From contig JAGXTF010000105.1 in the NCBI GenBank assembly GCA_018333525.1, positions 1 to 64,000 of the forward strand: DNA of 64,000 nucleotides, in the 5' to 3' direction. Under the pieces are notes generated by a model. The model was not told where the DNA came from, did not search any database, and worked only from the letters and a program-made list of their open reading frames with translations. Source of the DNA: Bacteroidota bacterium. GTDB taxonomy: Bacteria; Bacteroidota; Bacteroidia; NS11-12g; UBA955. Positions 16,267 to 24,196 of this stretch are shown piece by piece; position 1 is the stretch's first letter; the number at the start of each line of letters is the position of its first letter. Both the position numbers and the translations under genes were made by a program.

Positions 16267-18765
16267 ATGACTTCATTGCTGCGAATCAGGCATACATATC
16301 TGTTAATCCTTGCCCTGCTTGGGTTTGGTCAATCCAAGGCCACTCACATAGTTGGCGGCGAAATCATGTACCAATACCTGGGTAGCGATTATTATGAAGT
16401 CACCATGTATTTGTTTATCGATTGTTATAACGGAGCGGATGGCGCAATACAGGCAGACGCAACAGCATATTTTGCGGTTTTTGACGGCAACAGCAAAAGT
16501 TTGCTCGACGGTTACCCCATTTTGGTTTCCAGAACCGGACCGGTAAGAATTACCAAAGTCAATTACAATTGCATTAAAAGTGCACCGGCAAATGCCTGCG
16601 TAGATAAATACCAATATAAGACTACCATGCATCTGCCTCCAATAACAGGTGGTTATTATATCTCATTTCAACGTTGTTGCCGAAACAACACCATATCCAA
16701 TATTGTAAACCCGGAAAATACCGGCGCGAATTACTGGACGCATGTACCTGACGCGCGTACGCTTCCCAATAAAAAACCAAACAGCAGTGCATTTTTTAAA
16801 TCGCTACCACCAAATTTTATTTGTACCAACACTATCTTAAAATTTGATCACTCGGCAATTGACTTAGATGGAGACAGCCTTGCGTACGATTTATTTACTC
16901 CTTATTACGCCGCTGATCCTAACAAAAACAGGCCGGATAATGGATCACAGGGTTATTTTGACCAACCGCCGTTTCGACAATTAAGTTTTAATTCCGGATA
17001 TACTTATGATTACCCTATTGATGGGAATCCGGGATTGACGATTGATCCAGAAGACGGAAGAATTTGGATGATTCCTACTAAAGAAGGGCAATATGTGGTG
17101 GGAATACGCGTGAGAGAATATCGCAAGGGAGTTTTAATTTCCGAAACAAAAAGAGATTACCAGTTTAATGTCGGGCAGTGTGTGGTAGAAATGGTAGCTG
17201 CATTTTTTTCACCAAAAATAATTTGCGGATTTACACACAGATTTGACAACAAAAGTCAGGGTGCAGACCGTTACCACTGGGACTTTGGCGTAAATTCAAC
17301 CAATGCAGATACGAGCAATAGAATAAATCCGGAGTTTACTTTTCCAACTTCTGGTAAATACAAAGTAGTACTGGTCACTTATAAAAACGATTGTACTGAC
17401 ACTTTTGATTATGTGGTGCAGGTAGAGGCTCCGATCAAACCAAAAATAGGTGCAGATACATTGATTTGTGTGGGAAATAAAGCGAAATTTTCAAGTGACT
17501 TTACTGGAGATTCTTACAGGTGGAATACCGGTGCAACTACCAAATCCATTATGGTTGGAAACCAGGGATTGTATTGGTTGGATGTTACGCTAAGGGGCTG
17601 TACATGGCGGGATTCCGTTTATTTAACAGTGGACCAGAATAAAGTAAAGGGTTTTGGTGATACCATATATTGTACTTATGATACTTTCGACAGATGGCTG
17701 ACTTCTACACCCGGATTTTTTAATTACAGATGGAATACAGGATCGCGTTTGGATCGGATACAGGTAGATAAAAAGGGAGATTATATTGTTAGTGCAGTAA
17801 CTGTAAATGGTTGCCCATCTTCGGATACCATTTTTGTGGAGCATTATCCGCCGGTTGTTGTGGAAATAGAAGATACCACAGTTTGTAAAAATATTGTGGT
17901 AGTTTTCGATGCAAAAAATACAGATGCAACCAGAATTTCATGGAGTACCGGCGATTCCGGAAGATACTTTAAAACTGCGGTTCACGGACAATATCATGTT
18001 TTGGTTTCGCGGGATAAATGCCACGATCGGGATACATTTATTCTGAATAATTTTCCGGATGAATTTGAACTCGGAAATAATTTGAAATTTTGCAGCAATA
18101 TCGATACCGTATTGACCATTAATGAGCCTTTTAAATACATATCATGGGCCAATGAGGTACCGGGTAAATCCTACCATCTTACCAAGCCGGGAAAGATTGT
18201 TGTATTTATCCTGAATTCCAATAATTGTCCGGAATCTGATTCCATTTACGTTTCTTTATTTCCAAATCCCGGATTGAATTTAGGTGCAGATACTGTAGTA
18301 TGTGCTTCCATAAATCCTGTGTTGAATGCAGGTGAAGGGATGGAATATTACCACTGGCAGGATGGATTTGACCAGCCGATTCGCGAAGCAATTGAAGCGG
18401 GTGAATATTGGGTTGAAGTGAAGGATATACAAGGTTGTAAAAGCAGGGATACCGTTATTATAGAAAAAAATCCGAATTTATTTCCCAGTCAGATTTATAT
18501 GCCGAATGCATTTACTCCGGATGGGAATTTATTAAATGATTTATATCCGGATAACAAATATCATGACATTGGTACGATGTACAATTTGAAATTGTACAAC
18601 CGCTGGGGTGAAAAAATATATGAGGGATTTGCTCCCGGAATGAACTGGGATGGCACTATCAATGGGTATCAGGCTGCAGAAGGTGTATATATTTATCTCA
18701 TATCCTGGATAGGTTGTGATAATGTAAGACGCACATTGTACGGAGATTTTTCACTGTTGCGTTAA
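16267..18765 (+). CDS. Secreted PKD-like multi-domain protein with T9SS type B tail, paralogue 2
   Basis: 832 aa, close relative of the preceding gene: signal peptide LRIRHTYLLILALLGFGQSKA, then ATHIVGGEIMYQYLG, FQRCCRNNTISNIVNPENTG and DHSAIDLDGDSLAYDLF. A PKD-type domain (RYHWDFGVNSTNADTSN) is followed by several repeated ~80-aa beta modules of the pattern SYRWNTGATTKSIMVG, FFNYRWNTGSRLDRIQV, ARISWSTGDSGRYF-like, each with paired cysteines. It ends in the gliding-motility-associated domain (QIYMPNAFTPDGNLLNDLYP, NRWGEKIYEGF). The track start lies inside the upstream gene; ATG 16267 opens the signal peptide. The TAA stop shares four bases with the convergent Nudix gene. Confidence 0.9.
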   Translation: MTSLLRIRHTYLLILALLGFGQSKATHIVGGEIMYQYLGSDYYEVTMYLFIDCYNGADGAIQADATAYFAVFDGNSKSLLDGYPILVSRTGPVRITKVNYNCIKSAPANACVDKYQYKTTMHLPPITGGYYISFQRCCRNNTISNIVNPENTGANYWTHVPDARTLPNKKPNSSAFFKSLPPNFICTNTILKFDHSAIDLDGDSLAYDLFTPYYAADPNKNRPDNGSQGYFDQPPFRQLSFNSGYTYDYPIDGNPGLTIDPEDGRIWMIPTKEGQYVVGIRVREYRKGVLISETKRDYQFNVGQCVVEMVAAFFSPKIICGFTHRFDNKSQGADRYHWDFGVNSTNADTSNRINPEFTFPTSGKYKVVLVTYKNDCTDTFDYVVQVEAPIKPKIGADTLICVGNKAKFSSDFTGDSYRWNTGATTKSIMVGNQGLYWLDVTLRGCTWRDSVYLTVDQNKVKGFGDTIYCTYDTFDRWLTSTPGFFNYRWNTGSRLDRIQVDKKGDYIVSAVTVNGCPSSDTIFVEHYPPVVVEIEDTTVCKNIVVVFDAKNTDATRISWSTGDSGRYFKTAVHGQYHVLVSRDKCHDRDTFILNNFPDEFELGNNLKFCSNIDTVLTINEPFKYISWANEVPGKSYHLTKPGKIVVFILNSNNCPESDSIYVSLFPNPGLNLGADTVVCASINPVLNAGEGMEYYHWQDGFDQPIREAIEAGEYWVEVKDIQGCKSRDTVIIEKNPNLFPSQIYMPNAFTPDGNLLNDLYPDNKYHDIGTMYNLKLYNRWGEKIYEGFAPGMNWDGTINGYQAAEGVYIYLISWIGCDNVRRTLYGDFSLLR

Positions 18766-19220
18766 CCCGGATTCAATCTGTTTTTTAGCATTTCCGCAAC
18801 TATTTTATCTATAGGAAAATACAATAATTCTGCATGGAAATTTTGTAATTGAACCCACATGGCTTGTACATGATAATCCTTTCCCCACCTATGTTCCGTT
18901 ATTGGTAATAATGGTGGATTTTCTGTCGAATCTACCAGATAATAAATGGAAATTAATTGTTGGTTTTTGTGAAATGCGCTTGCAACCAAATTCTCATTTA
19001 CATAAAATAAATCTTTAGGTTGAATTTCGATATTCAATTCCTCCCGGAATTCGCGTTTCAGACAATCGCCGATGCCTTCGCCAAAATGCAGGCCCCCACC
19101 AGGGAACTTGGTAAACTCGAGTTCCCCGGTTTTTTCCGTACTAAGTAATATTTCATTGTTGCGAATCCATATTCCGTAGACACGGATATTGAACGCGTTT
19201 AAATCATTTCCGGAAACCAT
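18762..19220 (-). CDS. Nudix hydrolase
   Basis: Hydrolyses a nucleoside diphosphate linked to another moiety; substrate not predictable. The Nudix box is GGGLHFGEGIGDCLKREFRE followed by ELNI, matching GX5EX7REUXEE with Asn where Gly is usual at the end. 152 aa, standard length. It is convergent with the large T9SS gene, and both stop codons are drawn from one TTAA at 18762-18765, so no terminator separates them. The start ATG is unambiguous. Confidence 0.9.
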   Translation of the reverse strand: MVSGNDLNAFNIRVYGIWIRNNEILLSTEKTGELEFTKFPGGGLHFGEGIGDCLKREFREELNIEIQPKDLFYVNENLVASAFHKNQQLISIYYLVDSTENPPLLPITEHRWGKDYHVQAMWVQLQNFHAELLYFPIDKIVAEMLKNRLNPG

Positions 19221-19256
19221 CCGGGAAAATTAGCACAAATATCCAGGTGTTTGAAT

Positions 19257-19682
19257 TCAGGAATTCAAATCCCCTGTTTGATTCAAGGTTTCCAACATTT
19301 TATGATTGGTAACTCTGCGAATACCGTTTTTCATCAGGGTGTAATTAAAATTGATAATTAATCCCAGTTTCAAACTTTTATCCTGCAGCAATTTCACCAT
19401 ACTGTGAATGCGGTGTTCAGCTATTGCTTCACCTGAATCCAATATCAACATGATTCCGTTATCCAAAATAAAATCGATGTTAAACGATAGATTTAACGGA
19501 GTGTTTTTGTACGTGAGCGGAATTGCGATATCGCGCTGGTATGGCATTCCTGCCATGTTCATCTCCTGCTCCAGGCATTTCCGGTAGACCTCCTTGTCCA
19601 ATCCCGGACCCATAGACCGATGTACCTCAATGGCAAACCCAATGGCCTTATGGGCTATTTCATTTTCTCTTGTTAATGGCAT
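19257..19682 (-). CDS. GxxExxY-type protein, degenerate motif and likely inactive nuclease fold
   Basis: Small 141-aa member of the GxxExxY family (PD-(D/E)xK superfamily, PF13366), widespread and of unknown function in Bacteroidota. It opens ENEIAHKAIGFAIEVHRSMGPGL; the name motif should read GxxExxY but here is GLDKEVY, with Lys at the Glu position and Glu one residue later. The central Asp is kept (FNIDFIL), while the usual E-L-K segment is replaced by MLILDSGEAI, so the catalytic Glu/Lys look lost. The conserved tail KLGLIINFNYTLMKNGIRRV is intact. It is followed 36 bp later by the Nudix gene. Family call is from pattern recall; inactivity is inference. Confidence 0.8.
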   Translation of the reverse strand: MPLTRENEIAHKAIGFAIEVHRSMGPGLDKEVYRKCLEQEMNMAGMPYQRDIAIPLTYKNTPLNLSFNIDFILDNGIMLILDSGEAIAEHRIHSMVKLLQDKSLKLGLIINFNYTLMKNGIRRVTNHKMLETLNQTGDLNS

Positions 19683-19898
19683 GACACTTATGTTTCAAAT
19701 GTATAAAATTCACCATGGGTATTCCAAACAATTTCAACTATTTAGAATGAAATTAATCATTTTCTCAACAAAATGGATAAATGTAACCCAGGTTACCATG
19801 ATATAACAGTATTATGGCCACTTTCACGGGTTTTATCCAAGAAAATCCGGCGGTAGAAACAAGGAAATGTTTAAATTCGCCGACAATAATTCTACCCA

Positions 19899-21230
19899 AT
19901 GCTCATACGTCAGGCACTAGTAATAAATGAAGGCAGAAGCTTCATAGCGGATTTACGAACGGAAGGCCCATGGATTGCAGAAATCTCTGAAACCGGCCTC
20001 ATTGCAAAACAGGGAGAAGAGGAGTTGGATGCTTCCGGTAAATGGCTGGTACCGGGAGTAATAGATGATCAGGTCCATTTTAGGGAACCGGGCTTTACAC
20101 ATAAAGCAGAGATTGCTACCGAAAGCATGGCCGCGCTGGCAGGAGGCGTAACCTCTTATATGGAAATGCCAAATGTAAATCCTCAAACTACTTCTATAGA
20201 AAAACTGGAAGAAAAAATGCAGATAGGTGCTGCAAAATCAAAGGTAAATTATTCATTTTTCCTCGGTGCTACCAACCACAATTTAGACGAATTGCGGAAA
20301 ATAAACATAGAGAATACTTGTGGAATAAAAATTTTTATGGGAAGCAGTACCGGCGATATGCTGGTTGATAACCAGAATACACTGGATAAAATTTTTGCAG
20401 AATCACAGTCATTAATAGCTACACATTGTGAGAATGAATTGAGAATCAAACGCCGTTTGCAGGAAGTGAAATATTGGTATGGAGAAGATATTCCGGCCGA
20501 ATTACATCCTGTTATTCGGGACGAGGAAGCATGTTATTTATCTTCCTCATTCGCGGTAGAATTGGCCAAAAACCACAATACCAGACTGCATATTTTGCAT
20601 ATTACCACAGCGCGGGAAACCGCATTATTTCACAATGATATTCCATTAGAACAAAAGCGTATCACCAGTGAAGTTTGTGTGCACCATTTGCATTTTACTT
20701 CTAACGATTATAAAACCCTTGGAAATCTTATCAAATGCAATCCTGCAATAAAGGCTCCGAATAACAGAGAAGCCCTCTGGACAGCTTTGTTAGATGACAG
20801 ACTGGATATTATTGCGACGGACCATGCACCACATACCTGGGACGAAAAACAACAAATGTATTCGAAAAGTCCTGCAGGTTTGCCTTTGGTACAACACAGT
20901 TTGCAGATGATGCTGGAATACGCATTGCAAGGTAAAATAAGCAAAGAAAGAGTTATAGAGAAAATGTGCCATGCCCCTGCCAAATGCTTTCAGGTGCAAA
21001 AGCGCGGCTATATCCGTGAAGGATATTATGCGGATTTGGTATTGGTGGATCCAAACAGAATGTACCAGATTAATAAAGAAAATATTTTGTATAAATGTGG
21101 ATGGAGTCCATTGGAAGGCACCACATTTTCCCATGCAATTGACAAGGTTTTGGTAAATGGAACGCTCAGCTGGGATAATGGCTTTACAGGAAATAAAAAT
21201 CCAATGCGCTTGCTGTTCGACCGCAAATGA
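19899..21230 (+). CDS. pyrC: Dihydroorotase
   Basis: Cyclises carbamoyl aspartate to dihydroorotate in pyrimidine synthesis; cytoplasmic amidohydrolase with two metal ions. 443 aa. Metal sites: DDQVHFREPG near residue 57 (only one His where most type I enzymes have HxH), the carboxylated Lys in GIKIFMGSSTG, ATHCENE, LHILHITTA and ATDHAPHTW. The Gln in place of the first His is a feature I recall in the Bacteroidota subfamily of about 445 aa rather than a lesion. The alternative would be allantoinase, but the HFREPG context and subfamily length favour dihydroorotase. A membrane-protein gene overlaps its stop (ATGA). Confidence 0.9.
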   Translation: MLIRQALVINEGRSFIADLRTEGPWIAEISETGLIAKQGEEELDASGKWLVPGVIDDQVHFREPGFTHKAEIATESMAALAGGVTSYMEMPNVNPQTTSIEKLEEKMQIGAAKSKVNYSFFLGATNHNLDELRKINIENTCGIKIFMGSSTGDMLVDNQNTLDKIFAESQSLIATHCENELRIKRRLQEVKYWYGEDIPAELHPVIRDEEACYLSSSFAVELAKNHNTRLHILHITTARETALFHNDIPLEQKRITSEVCVHHLHFTSNDYKTLGNLIKCNPAIKAPNNREALWTALLDDRLDIIATDHAPHTWDEKQQMYSKSPAGLPLVQHSLQMMLEYALQGKISKERVIEKMCHAPAKCFQVQKRGYIREGYYADLVLVDPNRMYQINKENILYKCGWSPLEGTTFSHAIDKVLVNGTLSWDNGFTGNKNPMRLLFDRK

Positions 21231-21829
21231 AATTCCCTAAAATAAATCCACTTTGGATTCCGCTGGCATTAAATTTATTCCTGTTGGGGGAATATTTCAT
21301 GGATCACGGGAATGCAAAAAATATTGTATTTGTATTTTGGATGCAATCCATTTTACTCGGTCTCGAAAATATTTTTATGATGCTTTTTGCACGCACGGGG
21401 ATGCCCATTATGATGAATAATCAACCCAGCACCACCAGTATATTCAGCAATATTTTTTCCGCAGGTTTTTTTATGGTACATTATGGTGTTTTTATATTGG
21501 CATTTGGAGCCATAGGCGTATTTTCCAAACAAATACCCGGTGAATTATTTCATGCAAAATGGGTGTTTCCTACCATCATTATTCTAGCTATTGGCGCGAT
21601 TTTGGAGCTACCCGGGAAAATAATGGAAGTGCGAAAAAGAAGTGTGAGTTTGATGGGATTAATGTTCATTCCTTATCTCAGGTTAATACCATTTGTAATC
21701 ATTATTTTTGGGGGAGAAAAACTAGCATCCCTGTGGCTGTTTCCATTATTTCTGTTGGGTAAAGTTCTGGTAGATTATATATACTTCCGGTTTTTTAATT
21801 TCAATCAGGCTCCACAAATACAGAATTGA
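21227..21829 (+). CDS. DUF6498-like multipass membrane protein
   Basis: 200 aa, almost entirely hydrophobic, with about five or six predicted membrane helices (PLWIPLALNLFLLGEYF, IVFVFWMQSILLGLENIFMML, VHYGVFILAFGAIGVF, and others). The FWMQSILLGLEN region resembles DUF6498 proteins. No catalytic motif recognised. ATG 21227 overlaps the pyrC TGA, suggesting coupled translation, but a role in pyrimidine metabolism cannot be concluded. Function unknown. Confidence 0.75.
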   Translation: MKFPKINPLWIPLALNLFLLGEYFMDHGNAKNIVFVFWMQSILLGLENIFMMLFARTGMPIMMNNQPSTTSIFSNIFSAGFFMVHYGVFILAFGAIGVFSKQIPGELFHAKWVFPTIIILAIGAILELPGKIMEVRKRSVSLMGLMFIPYLRLIPFVIIIFGGEKLASLWLFPLFLLGKVLVDYIYFRFFNFNQAPQIQN

Positions 21830-21923
21830 ATTACTTACTCGAAATTTAGTATACTGCTCCAATTCATATCTCACTGTCGGATCAAATACGATCATTTTAA
21901 ATCGCTTTACGAATTTTATTTAC

Positions 21924-22844
21924 TTATGCCATACGCATGCGTTTGACATAGAAGGGGAGAAGCACCTGGTGAAAATACAGACTTACATCAATGGGATAAA
22001 AATCTATTTTATACTGCAGACATTTGGTACGCATTTGAGTTACAAATGCTTCCGTTTTCCTGCTGTATTCTTCTTTAATTTCTGCAGGATTTAATATCAG
22101 TTTTTCGCCGGTTTCAATATCCTCGAAACGAAATGGGCGCGAAGGAAAATTGAGTTTTAATTCTTCCGGTGCATGCTGAATGTGAAATAAAATTACTTCA
22201 TTCTTCTGGAATCGCAATTGTTGCAAAGCATTCCACATGGCTTTATTGCGCTCCGGATCGCCTTCCATGGCAACATCAAACATATCTGAAAAGATGACCA
22301 CCAAACTGCGTTTTTGTATGGTTTGTGCGAGATATTGCAACGCACCGGTAACCTCAGATTCTCCCTTTTCCGGATTGGTGGAATTGTCCCAAAAAGGCTG
22401 GAGTTTTCTCAGAATTTCTCTATAGTGTGCACTGTTGCTTTTTAATTCACTTTGAAATCGAATTTTACTGTCGAACATGGAAATGCCAAATGCATCTCTT
22501 TGTTTTTTTAATAAATTACAAATGGATGCAGCCGCCAATGCACTAAATCTCAATTTGGAATTCAGATGTTCGGGATAATACATACTTCCGGATATGTCCA
22601 GCAAGATATTGCAGCGCAGATTGGTTTCTTCTTCAAATCGCTTTACATATACCCGGTCGGTGCGCGCAAATAATTTCCAATCGATATTTTTGGTACTTTC
22701 TCCTGGATTGTATTGCCGGTGCTCGGCAAATTCCACGGAAAAACCATGAAAGGGGCTTTTGTGCAGGCCGGTTATGAATCCTTCTACCACTTGTGTGGCG
22801 AGTAATTCTAAATTTCCGTAGGCCTCAACTTCCTGCAACAGCAT
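21924..22844 (-). CDS. DUF58 domain protein (vWA-like)
   Basis: 306 aa with the DUF58 signature FSVEFAEHRQYNPGESTKNIDW-type segment and RVYVKRFEEETNLRCNILLD followed by ISGSM, the MIDAS-like DxSxS of a von Willebrand A fold. Such proteins commonly work with MoxR-type AAA ATPases in envelope or stress functions; none is visible here. Instead it lies 66 bp downstream of trxA on the same strand, an arrangement I recall in other Bacteroidota. No signal peptide; likely cytoplasmic. The precise role is unknown. Confidence 0.9.
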   Translation of the reverse strand: MLLQEVEAYGNLELLATQVVEGFITGLHKSPFHGFSVEFAEHRQYNPGESTKNIDWKLFARTDRVYVKRFEEETNLRCNILLDISGSMYYPEHLNSKLRFSALAAASICNLLKKQRDAFGISMFDSKIRFQSELKSNSAHYREILRKLQPFWDNSTNPEKGESEVTGALQYLAQTIQKRSLVVIFSDMFDVAMEGDPERNKAMWNALQQLRFQKNEVILFHIQHAPEELKLNFPSRPFRFEDIETGEKLILNPAEIKEEYSRKTEAFVTQMRTKCLQYKIDFYPIDVSLYFHQVLLPFYVKRMRMA

Positions 22845-22858
22845 GTTTCAAATTTACG

Positions 22859-22893
22859 CAAAAAAAAAGACGGCCTTTGTGGAGGTCGTCTTT
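22859..22893 (-). terminator. Intrinsic terminator after trxA
   Basis: On the minus strand AAAGACGACCT-CCACAA-AGGCCGTCTTT forms an 11-bp stem with one mismatch and is followed by a run of T. It lies 18 bp past the trxA stop and before the DUF58 start, so the two genes are probably separate units. Confidence 0.8.
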
Positions 22894-22910
22894 CATTGAT
22901 TTATTGTTGT

Positions 22911-23228
22911 TTAAAACTGTGCTTCGAGTTTGTTGGTGATATTGGGTTTTGGTACCGCACCCACAATTTTATCTACTACCTGACCTCCTTTAAAAACAAG
23001 CAGGGTAGGGATGCTGCGCACGCCATAGTTCATAGCAATATCGCCATTCTCATCTACATTGAGTTTTCCTATTACGGCTTTGCCATCGTATTCCTTTGCC
23101 ATTTCTTCTACAATAGGGCCAATCATGCGGCAAGGGCCGCACCACTCCGCCCAGAAATCAACCAGTACGGGTTTGTCTGAATTCAGAACTTTCTCCTGAA
23201 AGTTTGCTGATGTGAATATTTCTGCCAT
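22911..23228 (-). CDS. trxA: Thioredoxin
   Basis: Cytoplasmic protein-disulfide reductant. 105 aa with the exact active site WCGPC at residues 29-33 in [18 protein letters not shown], the buried Asp at 24, and the cis-Pro loop [19 protein letters not shown]. All expected residues are present, so it should be fully active. ATG start with a typical [11 protein letters not shown] opening. It has its own promoter candidate and terminator, i.e. likely monocistronic. Confidence 0.97.
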   Translation of the reverse strand: MAEIFTSANFQEKVLNSDKPVLVDFWAEWCGPCRMIGPIVEEMAKEYDGKAVIGKLNVDENGDIAMNYGVRSIPTLLVFKGGQVVDKIVGAVPKPNITNKLEAQF

Positions 23229-23267
23229 CTTTTATCGGTTTTCTCTTTTTAATTTCAATTCCTGTTC

Positions 23268-23345
23268 CAAATGTAATACCTGACGAAGTGGCCCGAATTC
23301 GGAGTTTTCCCCACAAATAACCGCCTATTTGTCCTGACAAAGTGA
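23268..23345 (-). promoter_or_regulatory. trxA promoter region with direct repeats and palindrome
   Basis: On the minus strand TACATTTG (23275-23268) matches the Bacteroidetes -7 consensus TAnnTTTG, about 40 bp before the trxA ATG, with a TTCG roughly 18 bases upstream as a weak -33. Upstream, the 12-mer CACTTYGTCAGG occurs twice, and TTTGTCCTGACAAA (23328-23341) is a 14-bp palindrome with a 2-base centre. These may be regulator sites; no regulator is assigned. Confidence 0.5.
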
Positions 23346-23354
23346 TACCCCTGT

Positions 23355-24146
23355 TTATAATTTATTTTCCAGGCTGTATCCAAACAGCGCAAAATCGTAC
23401 TTCACCGGATCATCGGGGTCGAGTTTTTTCAATTCCCCGGTGAGTTCCAAAACGCTGTTCCAATCTGCCTGGGTTCTTTTTAAAATACCCAGACTGGTAG
23501 CAGCTTTTTGCACATGTATGTCTAAAGGACAAAGCAGTTGTTTGGGTTGAATCTGTTTCCAAATCCCAAAATCTACCCCTTTGTCGTCATATCTAACCAT
23601 CCAACGCAGAAAAAGGTTCATTCTTTTACAAGCACTTTTTCGTTCGGGTGTGGAAACATGTTTTTCTGTGCGATTCAGGTGAGGAAGAGAAAAGAATTGA
23701 CGATGGAAATGTATCAAACCATTTCCCACATGCGCATCTGTTTTTTTCATACCTCCTGAAAAAAGCACTTCCATGGAATCTGAACTGCGATAATGCTGTT
23801 GTAAAAATTCCAGAAAATACACCAGATCCCCGTATTGAAAAGTGCGATGCACAAAATGTTCAAAGCGTTTTCTGTCTTTGGGTTTGTGGTTCAGAACAAA
23901 ATCGTAAGGAGCATTTTCCATGCCATGCATTAGTGTATTTAAATTTTTCAGTATCGTGGTGCGCTGTCCCCAGGCCAGCAATGCACTAAACAGAGCTGCG
24001 ATTTCAATATCCTGTTTTTTTGTAAATCGATGTGGAATGGATACAGGATCATTCGGGATGAAGGAGGTGTGGTTGTATTTCTCTACCATACTGTCCAACA
24101 AAGCTTTTAAATCTTTCTTATTTGATTTATTCAAAATACGCCTCAA
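23355..24146 (-). CDS. TIGR02757 (DUF2400) family protein
   Basis: 263 aa conserved protein of unknown function common in Bacteroidota. Recognised by the N-terminal layout LKALLDSMVEKYNHTSFIPNDPVSIPHRF and the motif ALFSALLAWGQRTTILKNL, and by the later RKSACKRMNLFLRWMVR with LLCPLDIHVQKAATSLG, which together resemble helix-hairpin DNA-glycosylase-like architecture. The start is a TTG; no in-frame ATG lies upstream and the next Met (residue 19) would cut into the conserved N terminus. Not obviously in an operon with trxA. The glycosylase-like role is only a resemblance. Confidence 0.85.
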   Translation of the reverse strand: MRRILNKSNKKDLKALLDSMVEKYNHTSFIPNDPVSIPHRFTKKQDIEIAALFSALLAWGQRTTILKNLNTLMHGMENAPYDFVLNHKPKDRKRFEHFVHRTFQYGDLVYFLEFLQQHYRSSDSMEVLFSGGMKKTDAHVGNGLIHFHRQFFSLPHLNRTEKHVSTPERKSACKRMNLFLRWMVRYDDKGVDFGIWKQIQPKQLLCPLDIHVQKAATSLGILKRTQADWNSVLELTGELKKLDPDDPVKYDFALFGYSLENKL

Positions 24147-24196
24147 ATATACCTTGAAGGTATAGGTATGAGAAATGGTAAAAGAGAAATTAAAAA

